Assembly (NCBI RefSeq): GCF_001426995.1
Contig: NZ_LMFY01000001.1
Coordinates: 2,473,470-2,537,469, forward strand
DNA: 64,000 bases
Direction of reading: 5' to 3'
DNA from: Microbacterium sp. Root553
GTDB lineage: Bacteria > Actinomycetota > Actinomycetes > Actinomycetales > Microbacteriaceae
Under the pieces are notes generated by a model that had not been told where the DNA came from, did no database searches, and was given only the letters and a program-made list of their open reading frames with translations. The position numbers and the translations under genes are program-made. How positions within the stretch are numbered: the first letter of the stretch is position 1; every line of letters begins with the position of its first letter. This document shows, piece by piece, positions 38,956 to 47,577 of this stretch.

Positions 38956-39879
38956 GTGTCGTACATCAAGCCCGCCGAGCTCGCCACCCGAATGGTCGAC
39001 GCCGGTGCATACAAACTGCAGCTGTCCACCCGCGATACGCTCATCCGCGCGTTCATGGGAGCGGCTCTGCTCACGATCGCCGCCGCGTTCGCGGTGACGG
39101 TGTCGACGCAGACCGGTCAGCCGCTCCTCGGCGCCGTCCTGTTCCCGGTGGGCTTCGTGATGCTCTACCTGCTCGGGTACGACCTGCTCACCGGGGTGTT
39201 CACCCTCGGTCCGCTCGCGGTACTCGACCGCCGTCCCGGCGCGACGTTCGGATCGTTGATGCGCAACTGGGGACTCGTCTTCCTCGGCAACTTCGGCGGT
39301 GCCTTCCTGGTGGCGATCCTCATGGCCGTCTACTTCACATACGGCTTCTCGACCGCGCCCAGCGCAGTCGGCGAGGCGATCAGTGAGATCGGACACGGTC
39401 GGACGGTCGGCTATGCCGATCACGGTGCGGCCGGCATGCTGACGTTGTTCATCCGTGGTGTCCTGTGCAACTGGATGGTGTCGACGGGCGTCGTGTTGGC
39501 GATGGTGTCGGACAGCACGATCGGGAAGATCGTCGCGATGTGGCTCCCGATCATGCTGTTCTTCTACATGGGGTTCGAGCATTCGATCGTGAACATGTTC
39601 CTGTTCCCGTCCGGACTTCTGATGGGCGCCGACTTCACCGTCTGGGACTACCTGGTCTGGAACGAGCTGCCGACGGTCGTCGGAAACCTCGTCGGCGGTC
39701 TCCTCTTCGTCGGGCTGCCCATCTACTTCACCCACGGGCGCCCGAAGGCTCGCGTCGCCCGCGACGCGCGTGCGATGCGACGACGAGCGCGTCTCGTCAC
39801 CACCGCTGCGTCGACATCCGGCGCCTCGGTGGCCGATCGGGAGACGACCGCTGCCGAGCTCGAGCCGACACGGGTCTGA
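38956..39879 (+). CDS. nirC: Formate/nitrite transporter family protein, probably nitrite (NirC-like)
   Basis: FNT channels are pentameric membrane pores for nitrite or formate. The 307-residue protein has six hydrophobic segments (about 33-52, 59-80, 103-130, 160-185, 193-213, 230-252). Family motifs include LLGYDLLTGVFTLGPLAVLDRR, the NWGLVFLGNFGGA helix and CNWMVSTGVVLAM. A cytoplasmic tail rich in R and A ends it. GTG start with a GTGGAGG site 5-6 bases upstream. Nitrite is inferred from the divergent and convergent nir genes. Confidence 0.88.
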   Translation: MSYIKPAELATRMVDAGAYKLQLSTRDTLIRAFMGAALLTIAAAFAVTVSTQTGQPLLGAVLFPVGFVMLYLLGYDLLTGVFTLGPLAVLDRRPGATFGSLMRNWGLVFLGNFGGAFLVAILMAVYFTYGFSTAPSAVGEAISEIGHGRTVGYADHGAAGMLTLFIRGVLCNWMVSTGVVLAMVSDSTIGKIVAMWLPIMLFFYMGFEHSIVNMFLFPSGLLMGADFTVWDYLVWNELPTVVGNLVGGLLFVGLPIYFTHGRPKARVARDARAMRRRARLVTTAASTSGASVADRETTAAELEPTRV

Positions 39880-39887
39880 GTCGCAGC

Positions 39888-39919
39888 ACGGGGGCGGATG
39901 CGTCGGCATCCGCCCCCGT
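39888..39919. terminator. Bidirectional terminator between nirC and the CbiX-like gene
   Basis: A perfect 13-base-pair stem (39888-39900 with 39907-39919) and 6-base loop lies 8 bases after the nirC stop. It lies 36 bases after the convergent chelatase gene, so it can serve both strands. Confidence 0.85.
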
Positions 39920-39955
39920 TCCGTGCGTGGGCGAGAGCCGCCCCGGGAGGCATGG

Positions 39956-40633
39956 TCAGGCGGTGTGGAATCGGTCGACGACCACGTCGGCGATCCGCAC
40001 GTCGACGCCGAGTGGCGCAGACACCAGGTCGGCTCCGGACTTCCGGACCAGCCCGGCGAAATACCCGGGAGCGAGCACGTGGCTTGCGGCGATCACTCGA
40101 GCGGCGCCGTCGCGACGAGCGGATGCCACTGCCTCCCCGATCCGGGGTTCGATGGCCGAGGCGTACCCGATGGTGATCGGAGCCGGAATGAGGCGGGCCA
40201 GGTGCTCGGCCGCCGCGGCGACATCGGCGACCGCGGCGGGATTGCTCGACCCCGCTGCGGCGAGTACGACATGGTCGCCCGGGAGCCAGGCGCCCGCGAT
40301 CGCCGTGCGCAGTCGGGCTGCCAGCACCTCGGCGATCAGCGGATGCGTGCCCAGGGGCTCGCCCTGCCGCACATTCTCGTGCGGGCGCACCGCATCTGCG
40401 ATGTCGACGGCGGTATGGAAGCCGACGGAGAGCAGCAGAGGCACCACGACGACGTCGTCGAGGCCCCGCTCGTGCTCGATCACGTCGACCACCGTCGGCT
40501 CCTGCACGTCGACGAATGCCTGCACGACTCGTGTGCCCGGCATCCGCTGCCGTACGAGATCGACGAGATCCTCGACCGTACGTCGGCCTTCTGGAGAGTC
40601 TGTGCCGTGCGAGCAGGCGATGAGGGTGCTCAT
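39956..40633 (-). CDS. CbiX/SirB-type sirohydrochlorin chelatase
   Basis: This 225-residue protein would insert iron into sirohydrochlorin, the last step to siroheme for NirB. It has two CbiX half-repeats: LIACSHGTDSPEGRRTVEDLV with the catalytic histidine of SHG, and HVVLAAAGSSNPAAVADV in the second half. VVVVPLLLSVGFHTAVDI carries the second histidine region. It overlaps the NnaR-like gene by ATGA and is last in nirB-nirD-cysG-nnaR-cbiX. The N-terminal ferrochelatase region of CysG could be redundant with it. Confidence 0.85.
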   Translation of the reverse strand: MSTLIACSHGTDSPEGRRTVEDLVDLVRQRMPGTRVVQAFVDVQEPTVVDVIEHERGLDDVVVVPLLLSVGFHTAVDIADAVRPHENVRQGEPLGTHPLIAEVLAARLRTAIAGAWLPGDHVVLAAAGSSNPAAVADVAAAAEHLARLIPAPITIGYASAIEPRIGEAVASARRDGAARVIAASHVLAPGYFAGLVRKSGADLVSAPLGVDVRIADVVVDRFHTA

Positions 40634-41760
40634 TCGGGATCCTCCACCGTGAGTCGATAGCCGCGCTTCACGATCGTCTGGATCACGCTCGCTCCCCCGA
40701 GCGCCTCGCGGAGCCGTGCGACCGCCATCTCGACGGCGTGAGCGCTCTCGCCACCGCGCGGCAACGCGAGTCCGAGCTGCTCCCTCGAGAGCACCCGGCC
40801 AGAGGCGTCGAACAATTCGCTCAGGACACTGGCGCCCGCGCGGGACAGCGGCACGAAGCGACCGTCGAGCAGCACACCGCCGCTGCGCACCTCCATGACA
40901 CCGGCCGTTGTGCGCACCTGGCGCGCGGCCCCCGATGCGAAGTGATCGACGACGCAGCGGACCAGCGAACCGAGTCTGCCGCGAGCCGCGATGGTGGTGT
41001 GCAGATCGGCGTCGTGGAGCGGCGACGCGGTGATCGGGCCGACGGCGGCGAGCAGCAGCCTCCCGCCCGCCGCCCGCCGACGGATCGCATCCAGAGTGCC
41101 CGCGCGACCCGCTGCTCTGACCCACTCCGCGGCGCCGGGCGCCGAGGTGAAGAGCACCGCATCCACCTCGCCCGCGCCCGCCTGCACGACGGAGCGGTGC
41201 ACGATCTTCGGGTCGGGCGGCGGACCCCACCGGTAGACCGTGATGCTGACGACATCGGCCCCGAGCTCCGCCAGCAGTGCATCGAGGCCGTCGGCGCCCG
41301 CACCATGGTGCTGTATCGCGATGCGTCGGCCGACCACTCCTTCGGCCGTGAGGTACTCCCCCACTTCCGCAGAGGTCTCGGACTCGGCCACCCAGTCCGC
41401 CGTGAACCCGGCCTGCTGAATCGCGCCGTGCGCCTTGGGCCCGCGTGCGACGAACTGAGCGTCGACCAGCGCGGCCGCCAGATCCTCGGCCAGACCGTTC
41501 TCGTGCGCGGCGTCGATCCAGCCTCGGAAGCCGACGCCCGTCGTCACGATCACGATGTCCGGTGGGTCCGCGATGAGGTCGCGGGTGCGCGCGAGGAGGT
41601 CATCGTCGTCCTCGTTCGGGATGATGCTCAGCGCAGGAGCGCGGTAGACCTGCCCGCCTCGGCGTTCGAGCGCGGAGACCAGATCACCCGCGCGTCTGTC
41701 CGCGGCGACGACGATGGTGCATCCGGCGAGGGCCGGTGGAAGCGGGGCACGGGTCGTCAC
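40630..41760 (-). CDS. nnaR: HemD-like domain plus winged-helix regulator, NnaR-like (copy 2)
   Basis: This 376-residue protein has the same build as the copy at 36534: a HemD fold (LAGCTIVVAADRRAGDLV, VIVTTGVGFRGWI, DAVLFTSAPGAAEWV) and a C-terminal winged helix (about 287-376) ending VARLREALGGASVIQTIVKRGYRLTV. It sits inside the nirBD-cysG operon (GTGA overlap with cysG, ATGA with the chelatase), where an NnaR regulator is expected. The alternative, catalytic uroporphyrinogen-III synthase, cannot be excluded from sequence alone. Start is GTG at 41760. Confidence 0.83.
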   Translation of the reverse strand: MTTRAPLPPALAGCTIVVAADRRAGDLVSALERRGGQVYRAPALSIIPNEDDDDLLARTRDLIADPPDIVIVTTGVGFRGWIDAAHENGLAEDLAAALVDAQFVARGPKAHGAIQQAGFTADWVAESETSAEVGEYLTAEGVVGRRIAIQHHGAGADGLDALLAELGADVVSITVYRWGPPPDPKIVHRSVVQAGAGEVDAVLFTSAPGAAEWVRAAGRAGTLDAIRRRAAGGRLLLAAVGPITASPLHDADLHTTIAARGRLGSLVRCVVDHFASGAARQVRTTAGVMEVRSGGVLLDGRFVPLSRAGASVLSELFDASGRVLSREQLGLALPRGGESAHAVEMAVARLREALGGASVIQTIVKRGYRLTVEDPE

Positions 41761-42992
41761 GCCGGAGCAGCTCCGATCACGGCCGGAGCCGGGAGCAGCA
41801 GGTGTTCGCTCGCGACGTCGCCGATCACGATGACGGCCGGGTTGCGGAGTCCGACGGTGCGCGCATCCTCGACCGCGTGCTCGAGGGTCGTGCGCGTCGT
41901 GCGCTGTTGCGGCGTGTGACCGCTCTCGACGAACGCGACGGGACGATCCTTCGGCACCCCATGCGCGAGTGCGGATTCGACCAGTCGTCCGAGAGCGGCG
42001 ACACCCATCAGGACGACCGTCGTCACCATCGTGTCAGCCATGGCTTCCAAGGTACCCGGCCCGAAGCCGCCCTGTCCGTTCACCACGTGGAAGGCGGCTG
42101 CCGTGCCTCGGTGCGTGACCGGGATGCCGGCCGCCTGCGGCACGGCGATGGCGCTCGAGATCCCCGGAGTCACATCCACCGGGATCCCGGCGGCGAGGCA
42201 CGAGAGCATCTCCTCGCCGCCGCGGCCGAAGACGAAGGGGTCGCCGCCCTTCAACCGGACGACCCTGCGCCCGGCTGCGGCGCGCGCGACGATGATGCGG
42301 TTGATCTCGTCCTGCGGGACGGGGTGTCGACCGGGCTGCTTGCCGACGTCGATCACCTCGACATCCGGGTCGAGCCCCTGTGTGATCTCGGCCGCCGGTC
42401 CGAGACGGTCGATGACGAGCACATCGGCCTCGGCGATCAGGCGCCGCGCGCGCACCGTCATCAGATCGGCGGGACCCGGGCCGCCGCCGACCAGGTCGAC
42501 CCGTCCGCTGCGGGCCGTCCGTCGGCGCCTCAGCGGCAGCCGGCCGTCGCCGGTCAGGTCGACTATGGCATCGCGCACCGCGACGGAACGCCGGGGGTCG
42601 GCGCCGATCGTACTGGTGACGCCGACCGTGACATCCCCGATCTCCGCCTGTGCCGTGAGCCTGGCCGAGCCGTGCTCGCCATCCGAGGCGTTGATGCAGA
42701 GCACTCGCTGCGATTCGCACTGCTCGGCGACCAGGCGATCGACGCGCGGATCCCCCGTCGCCGTGTGCACGAGCCAGGCGCCGTCCAGGTCCGCCGTACG
42801 GAACTCCCGTGGCTCCCAGGCGACCTCGTGACGCTCGACGAGCCGCGCGGTGTCGTCGTGCAGCATGGGCGCGACCATCCGCGCGCTCGCGCCCTCGGCG
42901 AGAAAGCGACGCAGCCGCTTCGCAGCCACCGGGCCCCCGCCGACCAGCAGCACATCGCGTCCGGCGAGGTTGACACCCAGCATCACGGTCAT
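41757..42992 (-). CDS. cysG: Siroheme synthase: precorrin-2 dehydrogenase fused to uroporphyrinogen-III C-methyltransferase
   Basis: This 411-residue protein makes siroheme precursors for NirB. Residues 1-160 are the NAD-dependent precorrin-2 dehydrogenase part (VLLVGGGPVAAKRLRRF, VGVTSTIGADPRRSVAVRDAI). Residues 170-411 are the SAM-dependent SUMT: VDLVGGGPGPADLMTVRARR, VIDVGKQPGRHPVPQDEIN, RLKGGDPFVFGRGGEE and VTPGISSAIAVPQAAGIPVTHRG. ATG at 42992 overlaps nirD by ATGA; an alternative ATG lies three codons later. The two-part CysG architecture is complete. Confidence 0.93.
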   Translation of the reverse strand: MTVMLGVNLAGRDVLLVGGGPVAAKRLRRFLAEGASARMVAPMLHDDTARLVERHEVAWEPREFRTADLDGAWLVHTATGDPRVDRLVAEQCESQRVLCINASDGEHGSARLTAQAEIGDVTVGVTSTIGADPRRSVAVRDAIVDLTGDGRLPLRRRRTARSGRVDLVGGGPGPADLMTVRARRLIAEADVLVIDRLGPAAEITQGLDPDVEVIDVGKQPGRHPVPQDEINRIIVARAAAGRRVVRLKGGDPFVFGRGGEEMLSCLAAGIPVDVTPGISSAIAVPQAAGIPVTHRGTAAAFHVVNGQGGFGPGTLEAMADTMVTTVVLMGVAALGRLVESALAHGVPKDRPVAFVESGHTPQQRTTRTTLEHAVEDARTVGLRNPAVIVIGDVASEHLLLPAPAVIGAAPA

Positions 42993-43354
42993 CGGATCTC
43001 CTCGATGTCGAACTCCACGTGGCCGTCGACGACGGTCACCTGCCACACCTGCAGAGAAGCGGGCTCCCTGCCCTGCGTGTCGAGGCAGGCACCGGTGCGC
43101 AGGTCGAAGACCTGCTTGTGCAGGGGCGAGGCCAGGGTCGGCGCCTCGCCCCTGCTCCCGACGATGCCGCGCGACATCACGTTCGCACCGCTGTACGGGT
43201 CGAGGTTAGACACGGCGTGCACCGACCCGTCTGCCAGCAGGAACAGTGCGATCTGGCGCGTTCCGAAGAGCGCGGCACGACCGCGCTCGACCTCGAGGTC
43301 ATCCAGGGCGCACACCCGTACCCGGCGGCCGGTCGGCGGACTCGTGAGCGTCAT
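42989..43354 (-). CDS. nirD: Nitrite reductase small subunit
   Basis: NirD is the small partner of NirB, with a Rieske-like fold that lacks the iron ligands. The 121-residue protein has VCALDDLEVERGRAALFGTRQIALFLLADGSVHAVSNLDPYSGA. It ends with ASPLHKQVFDLRTGACLDTQG. The CxH and CxxH pairs of true Rieske proteins are absent (NLDPYS in place of CPH). ATGA overlaps with nirB and cysG. Confidence 0.94.
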   Translation of the reverse strand: MTLTSPPTGRRVRVCALDDLEVERGRAALFGTRQIALFLLADGSVHAVSNLDPYSGANVMSRGIVGSRGEAPTLASPLHKQVFDLRTGACLDTQGREPASLQVWQVTVVDGHVEFDIEEIR

Positions 43355-45930
43355 CGCCGCACCTCCAGAGTCGTGCCTGCGATGAGCACCGCCGGGTCGC
43401 TGCGCTCCTCCATGGTCGCCGGACGCACCTGACCCCGCTCCGGCACATACGCGAGCGACGGGTCCGGGGTATCGGTCGCGTTCACGAAGGACTCGAACCG
43501 CCGCAGTTTCGCGGGGTCGCGGAGGGTCGCCGCCCACTCGTCCTCGTAGCGGTCCACATGCACGGCCATGGCGGCGTCGAGGTCCTCGCAGATGCCGAGA
43601 CTGTCGTCGAAGATCACGGCGCGCAGCCCCTCGAGTCCACCGTCGAGCTCCACGCACCATCCGGCCGTCCGCTGCAGTCGGTCCGCCGTGCGGATGTAGT
43701 ACATGAAGAAGCGGTCGATCGCACGGATGAGCCCCTCATCGTCGAGATCCGATGCCAGCAGCTCGGCGTGCCGGGGAGAGAATCCGCCGTTCCCACCGAC
43801 GTACATGTTCCAGCCGGTCTCGGTCGCGATCACGCCGACGTCCTTCGACCGAGCCTCGGCGCACTCACGCGCACACCCCGAGACCCCGACCTTGAGCTTG
43901 TGCGGTGCACGCAGCCCGCGGTAGCGGAGCTCCAGTCTCACCGCCATGCCGACCGCGTCGAGCACGCCGTACCGGCACCAGGTCGACCCGACGCAGGACT
44001 TCACGGTGCGGAGTGCCTTGCCGTAGGCCTGGCCGGATTCGAAGCCGGCGTCGACCAGGCGCTGCCAGATCTGCGGCAGCTGCTCGAGTCGCGCACCGAA
44101 CATGTCGATCCGCTGGCCGCCCGTGATCTTGGTATAGAGGCCGTACGACTCCGCGATGCTGCCGATCGCGATGAGTCCTGCCGGCGTGACCTCGCCACCG
44201 GGCATGCGCGGCACCACCGAGTACGTGCCGTCCTTCTGCATGTTGGCCATCACGTGGTCGTTGGTGTCCTGGAGCGAGGCGTTCTCGCCGTCGAGCACGT
44301 GCGCGCCCACCAGCACGGCGAGGATGCTGGCGAGAGCCGGCTTGCAGATGTCGCACCCTCGGCCGGTGCCGAAGCGCCCGATGATGGCGCTGAAGGTCGA
44401 CATCTCCGACACCCGCACGGCGTCGAAGAGCTGTCTGCGCGACATCGCGAAGTGCTCGCACAGCGCATCGGACGTCGCCCGTCCGAGCTTGGTCAACTCC
44501 TGTCCGACGATCTTCTTCACCGCGAAGAGACACGAACCGCAGGTGGCTCCGGCCTTCGTGCACGCCTTGACGGCAGCGGCGTCCGTGCAGCCCTCGGCGT
44601 GGACGGCCTCGCGGATGCGTCCGGCCGTCACATTCGAGCATGAGCAGACGACGGCCGATTCCGGCAGCTCGTTGTCGGGGAGGTCCGCACCACCCTCGGG
44701 GAGCAGATACGCGGCCGGATCGGCGCCGAGGGGTGCACCCACCAGCGGTCGGAGCGAGCCGTAGGCGGAGGCGTCACCGACGAGGATGCCGCCGAGCAGC
44801 GTCTTCGCGTCGTCGGAGAGCACGAGCTTCTTGTACACCCCGTTCACGGGGTCGGTGTAGACCACGTCGAGGGCGTTCGGGGTGACGGCCATCGCGTCGC
44901 CGAAACTCGCGACGTCGACGCCGGAGAGCTTGAGCTTGGCCGAGTCGTCGTAGCCGGGGAAGGTCGCGTCGCCGCCGAGCAGGCGAGTCGCCGCGACCTC
45001 CGCCATCGCATAGCCGGGGGCGACGAGTCCGACGGAGCGGCCGTCGAAGTTGGCGACCTCGCCGATCGCGAGGATGTGCTCGTCGACGGTTCGACAGCGC
45101 GAGTCGATCAGCACACCGCCGGTGGGATGCACGTCGAGCTGCGCGAGACGAGCGAGCGAGTCCTGCGGGCGCACGCCGACCGTGAAGATCACGATGTCCG
45201 CCTCGTGCATGCTGCCGTCCTGGAACTGCAGTGCGGCCACCGCGCCTGATGCATCGGGGTCGAGACGCGTGGTGCGCGTGCCGGTCCGCACCTCGATGCC
45301 CTTCGCCTCGATGAGGCGGCGAAGAATCGTCCCGCCCGCCAGGTCGAGCTGCGCCGACATGAGCCGATCGGATGACTGCACCACCGTGCATCCGACCTGC
45401 AGACCCTGCAGGGCCCCGGCGGCTTCCAGCCCGAGCAGACCGCCGCCGATCACGGAGCCACGGAGCTGACGGCCGAGCTGCGCCTGCCGACGCTCGACGA
45501 ACCGGCGAATGGCTTCGACATCGTCGAGCGTCCGATACACGAAGCAACCGGGGAGTTCGGCGCCGTCGACCGCCGGCCGCAGCGCGTACGAGCCCGTCGC
45601 CAGGACGAGTGTGCCGTAGGAATGCTGTGCGCCCGACCGCGTGCGCACGCATCGCGCCGCCCGATCGATCCCCGTGACCCGGTCGTCGCGGATGAATCGG
45701 ACGCGTGGATCGGCGAGAACCCCGGTATCCAGCTCCAGGTCCGTGGCGTGCGTGCCCGAGAAGTACGAGGTCAGCCCGACGCGGTCGTAGGGGGCGCGAG
45801 CCTCCTCGCCGATGAGAGTCACGGTCCGGACATCGTCCTCCGAGCGAAGCAGACTCTCGACGAACCGGTGCGCCACCATCCCCGCACCGACCACCACGAC
45901 ATCCGCCGATGTGCTGTCTCGAACGATCAC
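43351..45930 (-). CDS. nirB: NADH-dependent assimilatory nitrite reductase large subunit
   Basis: NirB reduces nitrite to ammonium in the cytoplasm. The 859-residue protein has FAD and NADH domains (GAGMVAHRF, IGGGLLGLEAAG, residues 10-410). BFD-type cysteines are C429, C431, C464 and C467, and a second pair is C526 and C529. The siroheme/[4Fe-4S] domain has C646, C652, C686 and C690 (CVGSTWCRYG, GCARECAEA). I chose the GTG at 45930, which has a GAGGAGGG site at proper spacing, over an ATG 36 bases upstream that has none and lies in the operator region. Confidence 0.95.
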   Translation of the reverse strand: MIVRDSTSADVVVVGAGMVAHRFVESLLRSEDDVRTVTLIGEEARAPYDRVGLTSYFSGTHATDLELDTGVLADPRVRFIRDDRVTGIDRAARCVRTRSGAQHSYGTLVLATGSYALRPAVDGAELPGCFVYRTLDDVEAIRRFVERRQAQLGRQLRGSVIGGGLLGLEAAGALQGLQVGCTVVQSSDRLMSAQLDLAGGTILRRLIEAKGIEVRTGTRTTRLDPDASGAVAALQFQDGSMHEADIVIFTVGVRPQDSLARLAQLDVHPTGGVLIDSRCRTVDEHILAIGEVANFDGRSVGLVAPGYAMAEVAATRLLGGDATFPGYDDSAKLKLSGVDVASFGDAMAVTPNALDVVYTDPVNGVYKKLVLSDDAKTLLGGILVGDASAYGSLRPLVGAPLGADPAAYLLPEGGADLPDNELPESAVVCSCSNVTAGRIREAVHAEGCTDAAAVKACTKAGATCGSCLFAVKKIVGQELTKLGRATSDALCEHFAMSRRQLFDAVRVSEMSTFSAIIGRFGTGRGCDICKPALASILAVLVGAHVLDGENASLQDTNDHVMANMQKDGTYSVVPRMPGGEVTPAGLIAIGSIAESYGLYTKITGGQRIDMFGARLEQLPQIWQRLVDAGFESGQAYGKALRTVKSCVGSTWCRYGVLDAVGMAVRLELRYRGLRAPHKLKVGVSGCARECAEARSKDVGVIATETGWNMYVGGNGGFSPRHAELLASDLDDEGLIRAIDRFFMYYIRTADRLQRTAGWCVELDGGLEGLRAVIFDDSLGICEDLDAAMAVHVDRYEDEWAATLRDPAKLRRFESFVNATDTPDPSLAYVPERGQVRPATMEERSDPAVLIAGTTLEVRR

Positions 45931-45955
45931 GAGCCCTCCTCTGTCCGTGAAGCCG

Positions 45956-46033
45956 ACGCTAGGCATCCGGTGTTTCGCGGAACGTCCGGGCGCCGTTACG
46001 CCGAGCGAACGTTCTGCTCACATCTGGATAACG
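45956..46033 (-). promoter_or_regulatory. GlnR-like operator array and -10 of the nirBD operon
   Basis: On the minus strand: GTTAT (46028-46032), GTGAG (46017), GTTCG (46006), GTAAC (45995), GGACG (45983) and GAAAC (45972). These have the same spacing as the array at 38748-38808. The 67-base core (45967-46033) aligns without gaps to 38743-38809 at about 45 of 67 positions. The -10 candidate TAGCGT (45956-45961) sits in the same place as TATCGT of the other block. Confidence 0.72.
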
Positions 46034-46139
46034 CCGAAGTGAGCCGCTCCGCGCATCCCGGCAGCGCAGCCGTGCGCGTACTAGGCTGAACCCCGTCCCT
46101 TCCCCCCTCCCGCGGGATGACCGCGCAAGGAGAGCACTC

Positions 46140-47504
46140 TTGTCTGCCACCGAACCAACGAAGCCGACTCCGCCAGTACCGGGCCCGCCCGTACCCGGTC
46201 CGCCGCGTCTTCCGGCACCGCCACGGGCTGCCACGCCGGCCGCCGCTCCCGCAGCACCCGCCGCAGCTCCCTCGAGCGACGGCACCGAATGGGGCCGCGT
46301 CAGTGAAGACGGCACCGTCGAGGTGCGTGAAGACGGAGAATGGCGCGTCGTCGGCCAGTACCCCGACGGCACCCCCGACGAGGCCCTCGCCTACTTCGTG
46401 CGCAAGTACGACGACATCGCCTTCAAGGTGCGCACGCTCGAGCAGCGCCATCAGGCGGGCGGCGCATCGGCCGGAGACCTGGTCAAGCAGGCCGGTCACG
46501 TGCTCGCCGAAGCGACGGATGCCGCAGCCGTCGGCGACCTCGCCGGCCTGCGTGAGCGCCTGAACGCCCTCACCGCGTCGCTGTCCGAGGCCACCGCCGA
46601 GGAGGCGGCGCAGGCCAAGGCGCTCGTCGACCAGGCCATCGCCGAACGCACCGCTCTGGTCGAACGCGCCGAGGCGATCGCCGCTCGCGATCTCTCGAAG
46701 GTGCAGTGGAAGCAGGTCACCGCCGAGCTCGGCGAGCTGTTCGACGCCTGGCAGGCGCAGCAGCAGAACGGCCCTCGTCTGTCGAAGGGCGTCTCGCAGC
46801 AGCTCTGGAAGCGGTTCCGCGACGCTCGCAGCACGGTCGACAAGGCACGCCGCGCGTTCTACTCCGAGCTCGACGACACCCACAAGACCGCTCGCGACGC
46901 CAAGACCCGCCTGGTCGAGCGCGCCGAGGCGCTGGCGCCGCGCGGCGTCGACGGCATCACGTCCTACCGCAACCTCCTCGACGAATGGAAGGCTGCCGGC
47001 CGCGCCGGACGCAAGGCCGACGATGCGCTCTGGGCGCGGTTCAAGGCTGCCGGCGATGCGCTGTACTCGGCCCGCGCCGAGCAGAGCGCCGCCGAGGAGG
47101 CCGAGTCCGGCCCGAAGATCGAGGCGCGTCAGGCTCTCCTCGAAGAGGCCAAGGCCGTCGCCGACGAGTCCAACATCAAGAGCGCCCGTGCGATGCTCAC
47201 TCGCATCCAGCGCCAGTGGGATGAGATCGGACGCATCTTCCCCCGTGAGAAGGAGCGTGCGCTCGACGACCGCCTTCGTGTCATCGAGCAGGCGCTCAAG
47301 GCCCGCGAAGAGGTCGACTGGAAGAAGAACAACCCCGAGACGAAGGCACGCGCGAACGACATGAGCTCGCAGCTGCTCGAGGCGATCGAGAAGCTCGAGA
47401 CAGAGCTCGCCGACGCCGAGAAGTCCGGAGACAAGAAGGCGGCCAAGGCCGCAGCGGATGCTCTCGAGGCTCGTCGCGCCTGGCTCAACGCCCTCGGCGG
47501 CTGA
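46140..47504 (+). CDS. DUF349 domain protein
   Basis: This 454-residue protein has a proline/alanine-rich N-terminus (1-48), a short beta part (EWGRVSEDGTVEVREDGEWRVVGQYPDG), and then repeated helical DUF349 modules. These have the pattern WKxxxxELGELFDAWQAQ...WKRFRDAR, LLDEWKAAGRAGRKADDALWARFKAAGD and RIQRQWDEIGRIFPRE. The C-terminus is charged coiled coil. DUF349 proteins have been linked to stringent or stress physiology, and rel lies nearby. The start is TTG at 46140 with an AAGGAG site 8 bases upstream. A candidate -10 is TAGGCT (46082-46087). Confidence 0.85.
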   Translation: MSATEPTKPTPPVPGPPVPGPPRLPAPPRAATPAAAPAAPAAAPSSDGTEWGRVSEDGTVEVREDGEWRVVGQYPDGTPDEALAYFVRKYDDIAFKVRTLEQRHQAGGASAGDLVKQAGHVLAEATDAAAVGDLAGLRERLNALTASLSEATAEEAAQAKALVDQAIAERTALVERAEAIAARDLSKVQWKQVTAELGELFDAWQAQQQNGPRLSKGVSQQLWKRFRDARSTVDKARRAFYSELDDTHKTARDAKTRLVERAEALAPRGVDGITSYRNLLDEWKAAGRAGRKADDALWARFKAAGDALYSARAEQSAAEEAESGPKIEARQALLEEAKAVADESNIKSARAMLTRIQRQWDEIGRIFPREKERALDDRLRVIEQALKAREEVDWKKNNPETKARANDMSSQLLEAIEKLETELADAEKSGDKKAAKAAADALEARRAWLNALGG

Positions 47505-47534
47505 CCTCTCCACAGATCATCCGCGCGAGCGGAT

Positions 47535-47577
47535 ACGCGGGATGCACCGCGCCAGACTGGCGTGATGCATCCCGCGT
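47535..47577 (+). other. Hairpin covering the start codon of the AbiEi-like gene
   Basis: A perfect 12-base-pair outer stem (47535-47546 with 47566-47577) encloses an inner 5-base-pair stem (47550-47554 with 47558-47562). The T-G of the ATG at 47565-47567 lies in the right arm. It may act as the terminator of the DUF349 gene, as a translational block of the next gene, or both. Confidence 0.6.

Noticed and set aside
45931-45966. Upstream ATG start of nirB at 45966
   Set aside because: No ribosome-binding site, and it lies between the operator array and the -10 candidate; the GTG at 45930 has a strong site.
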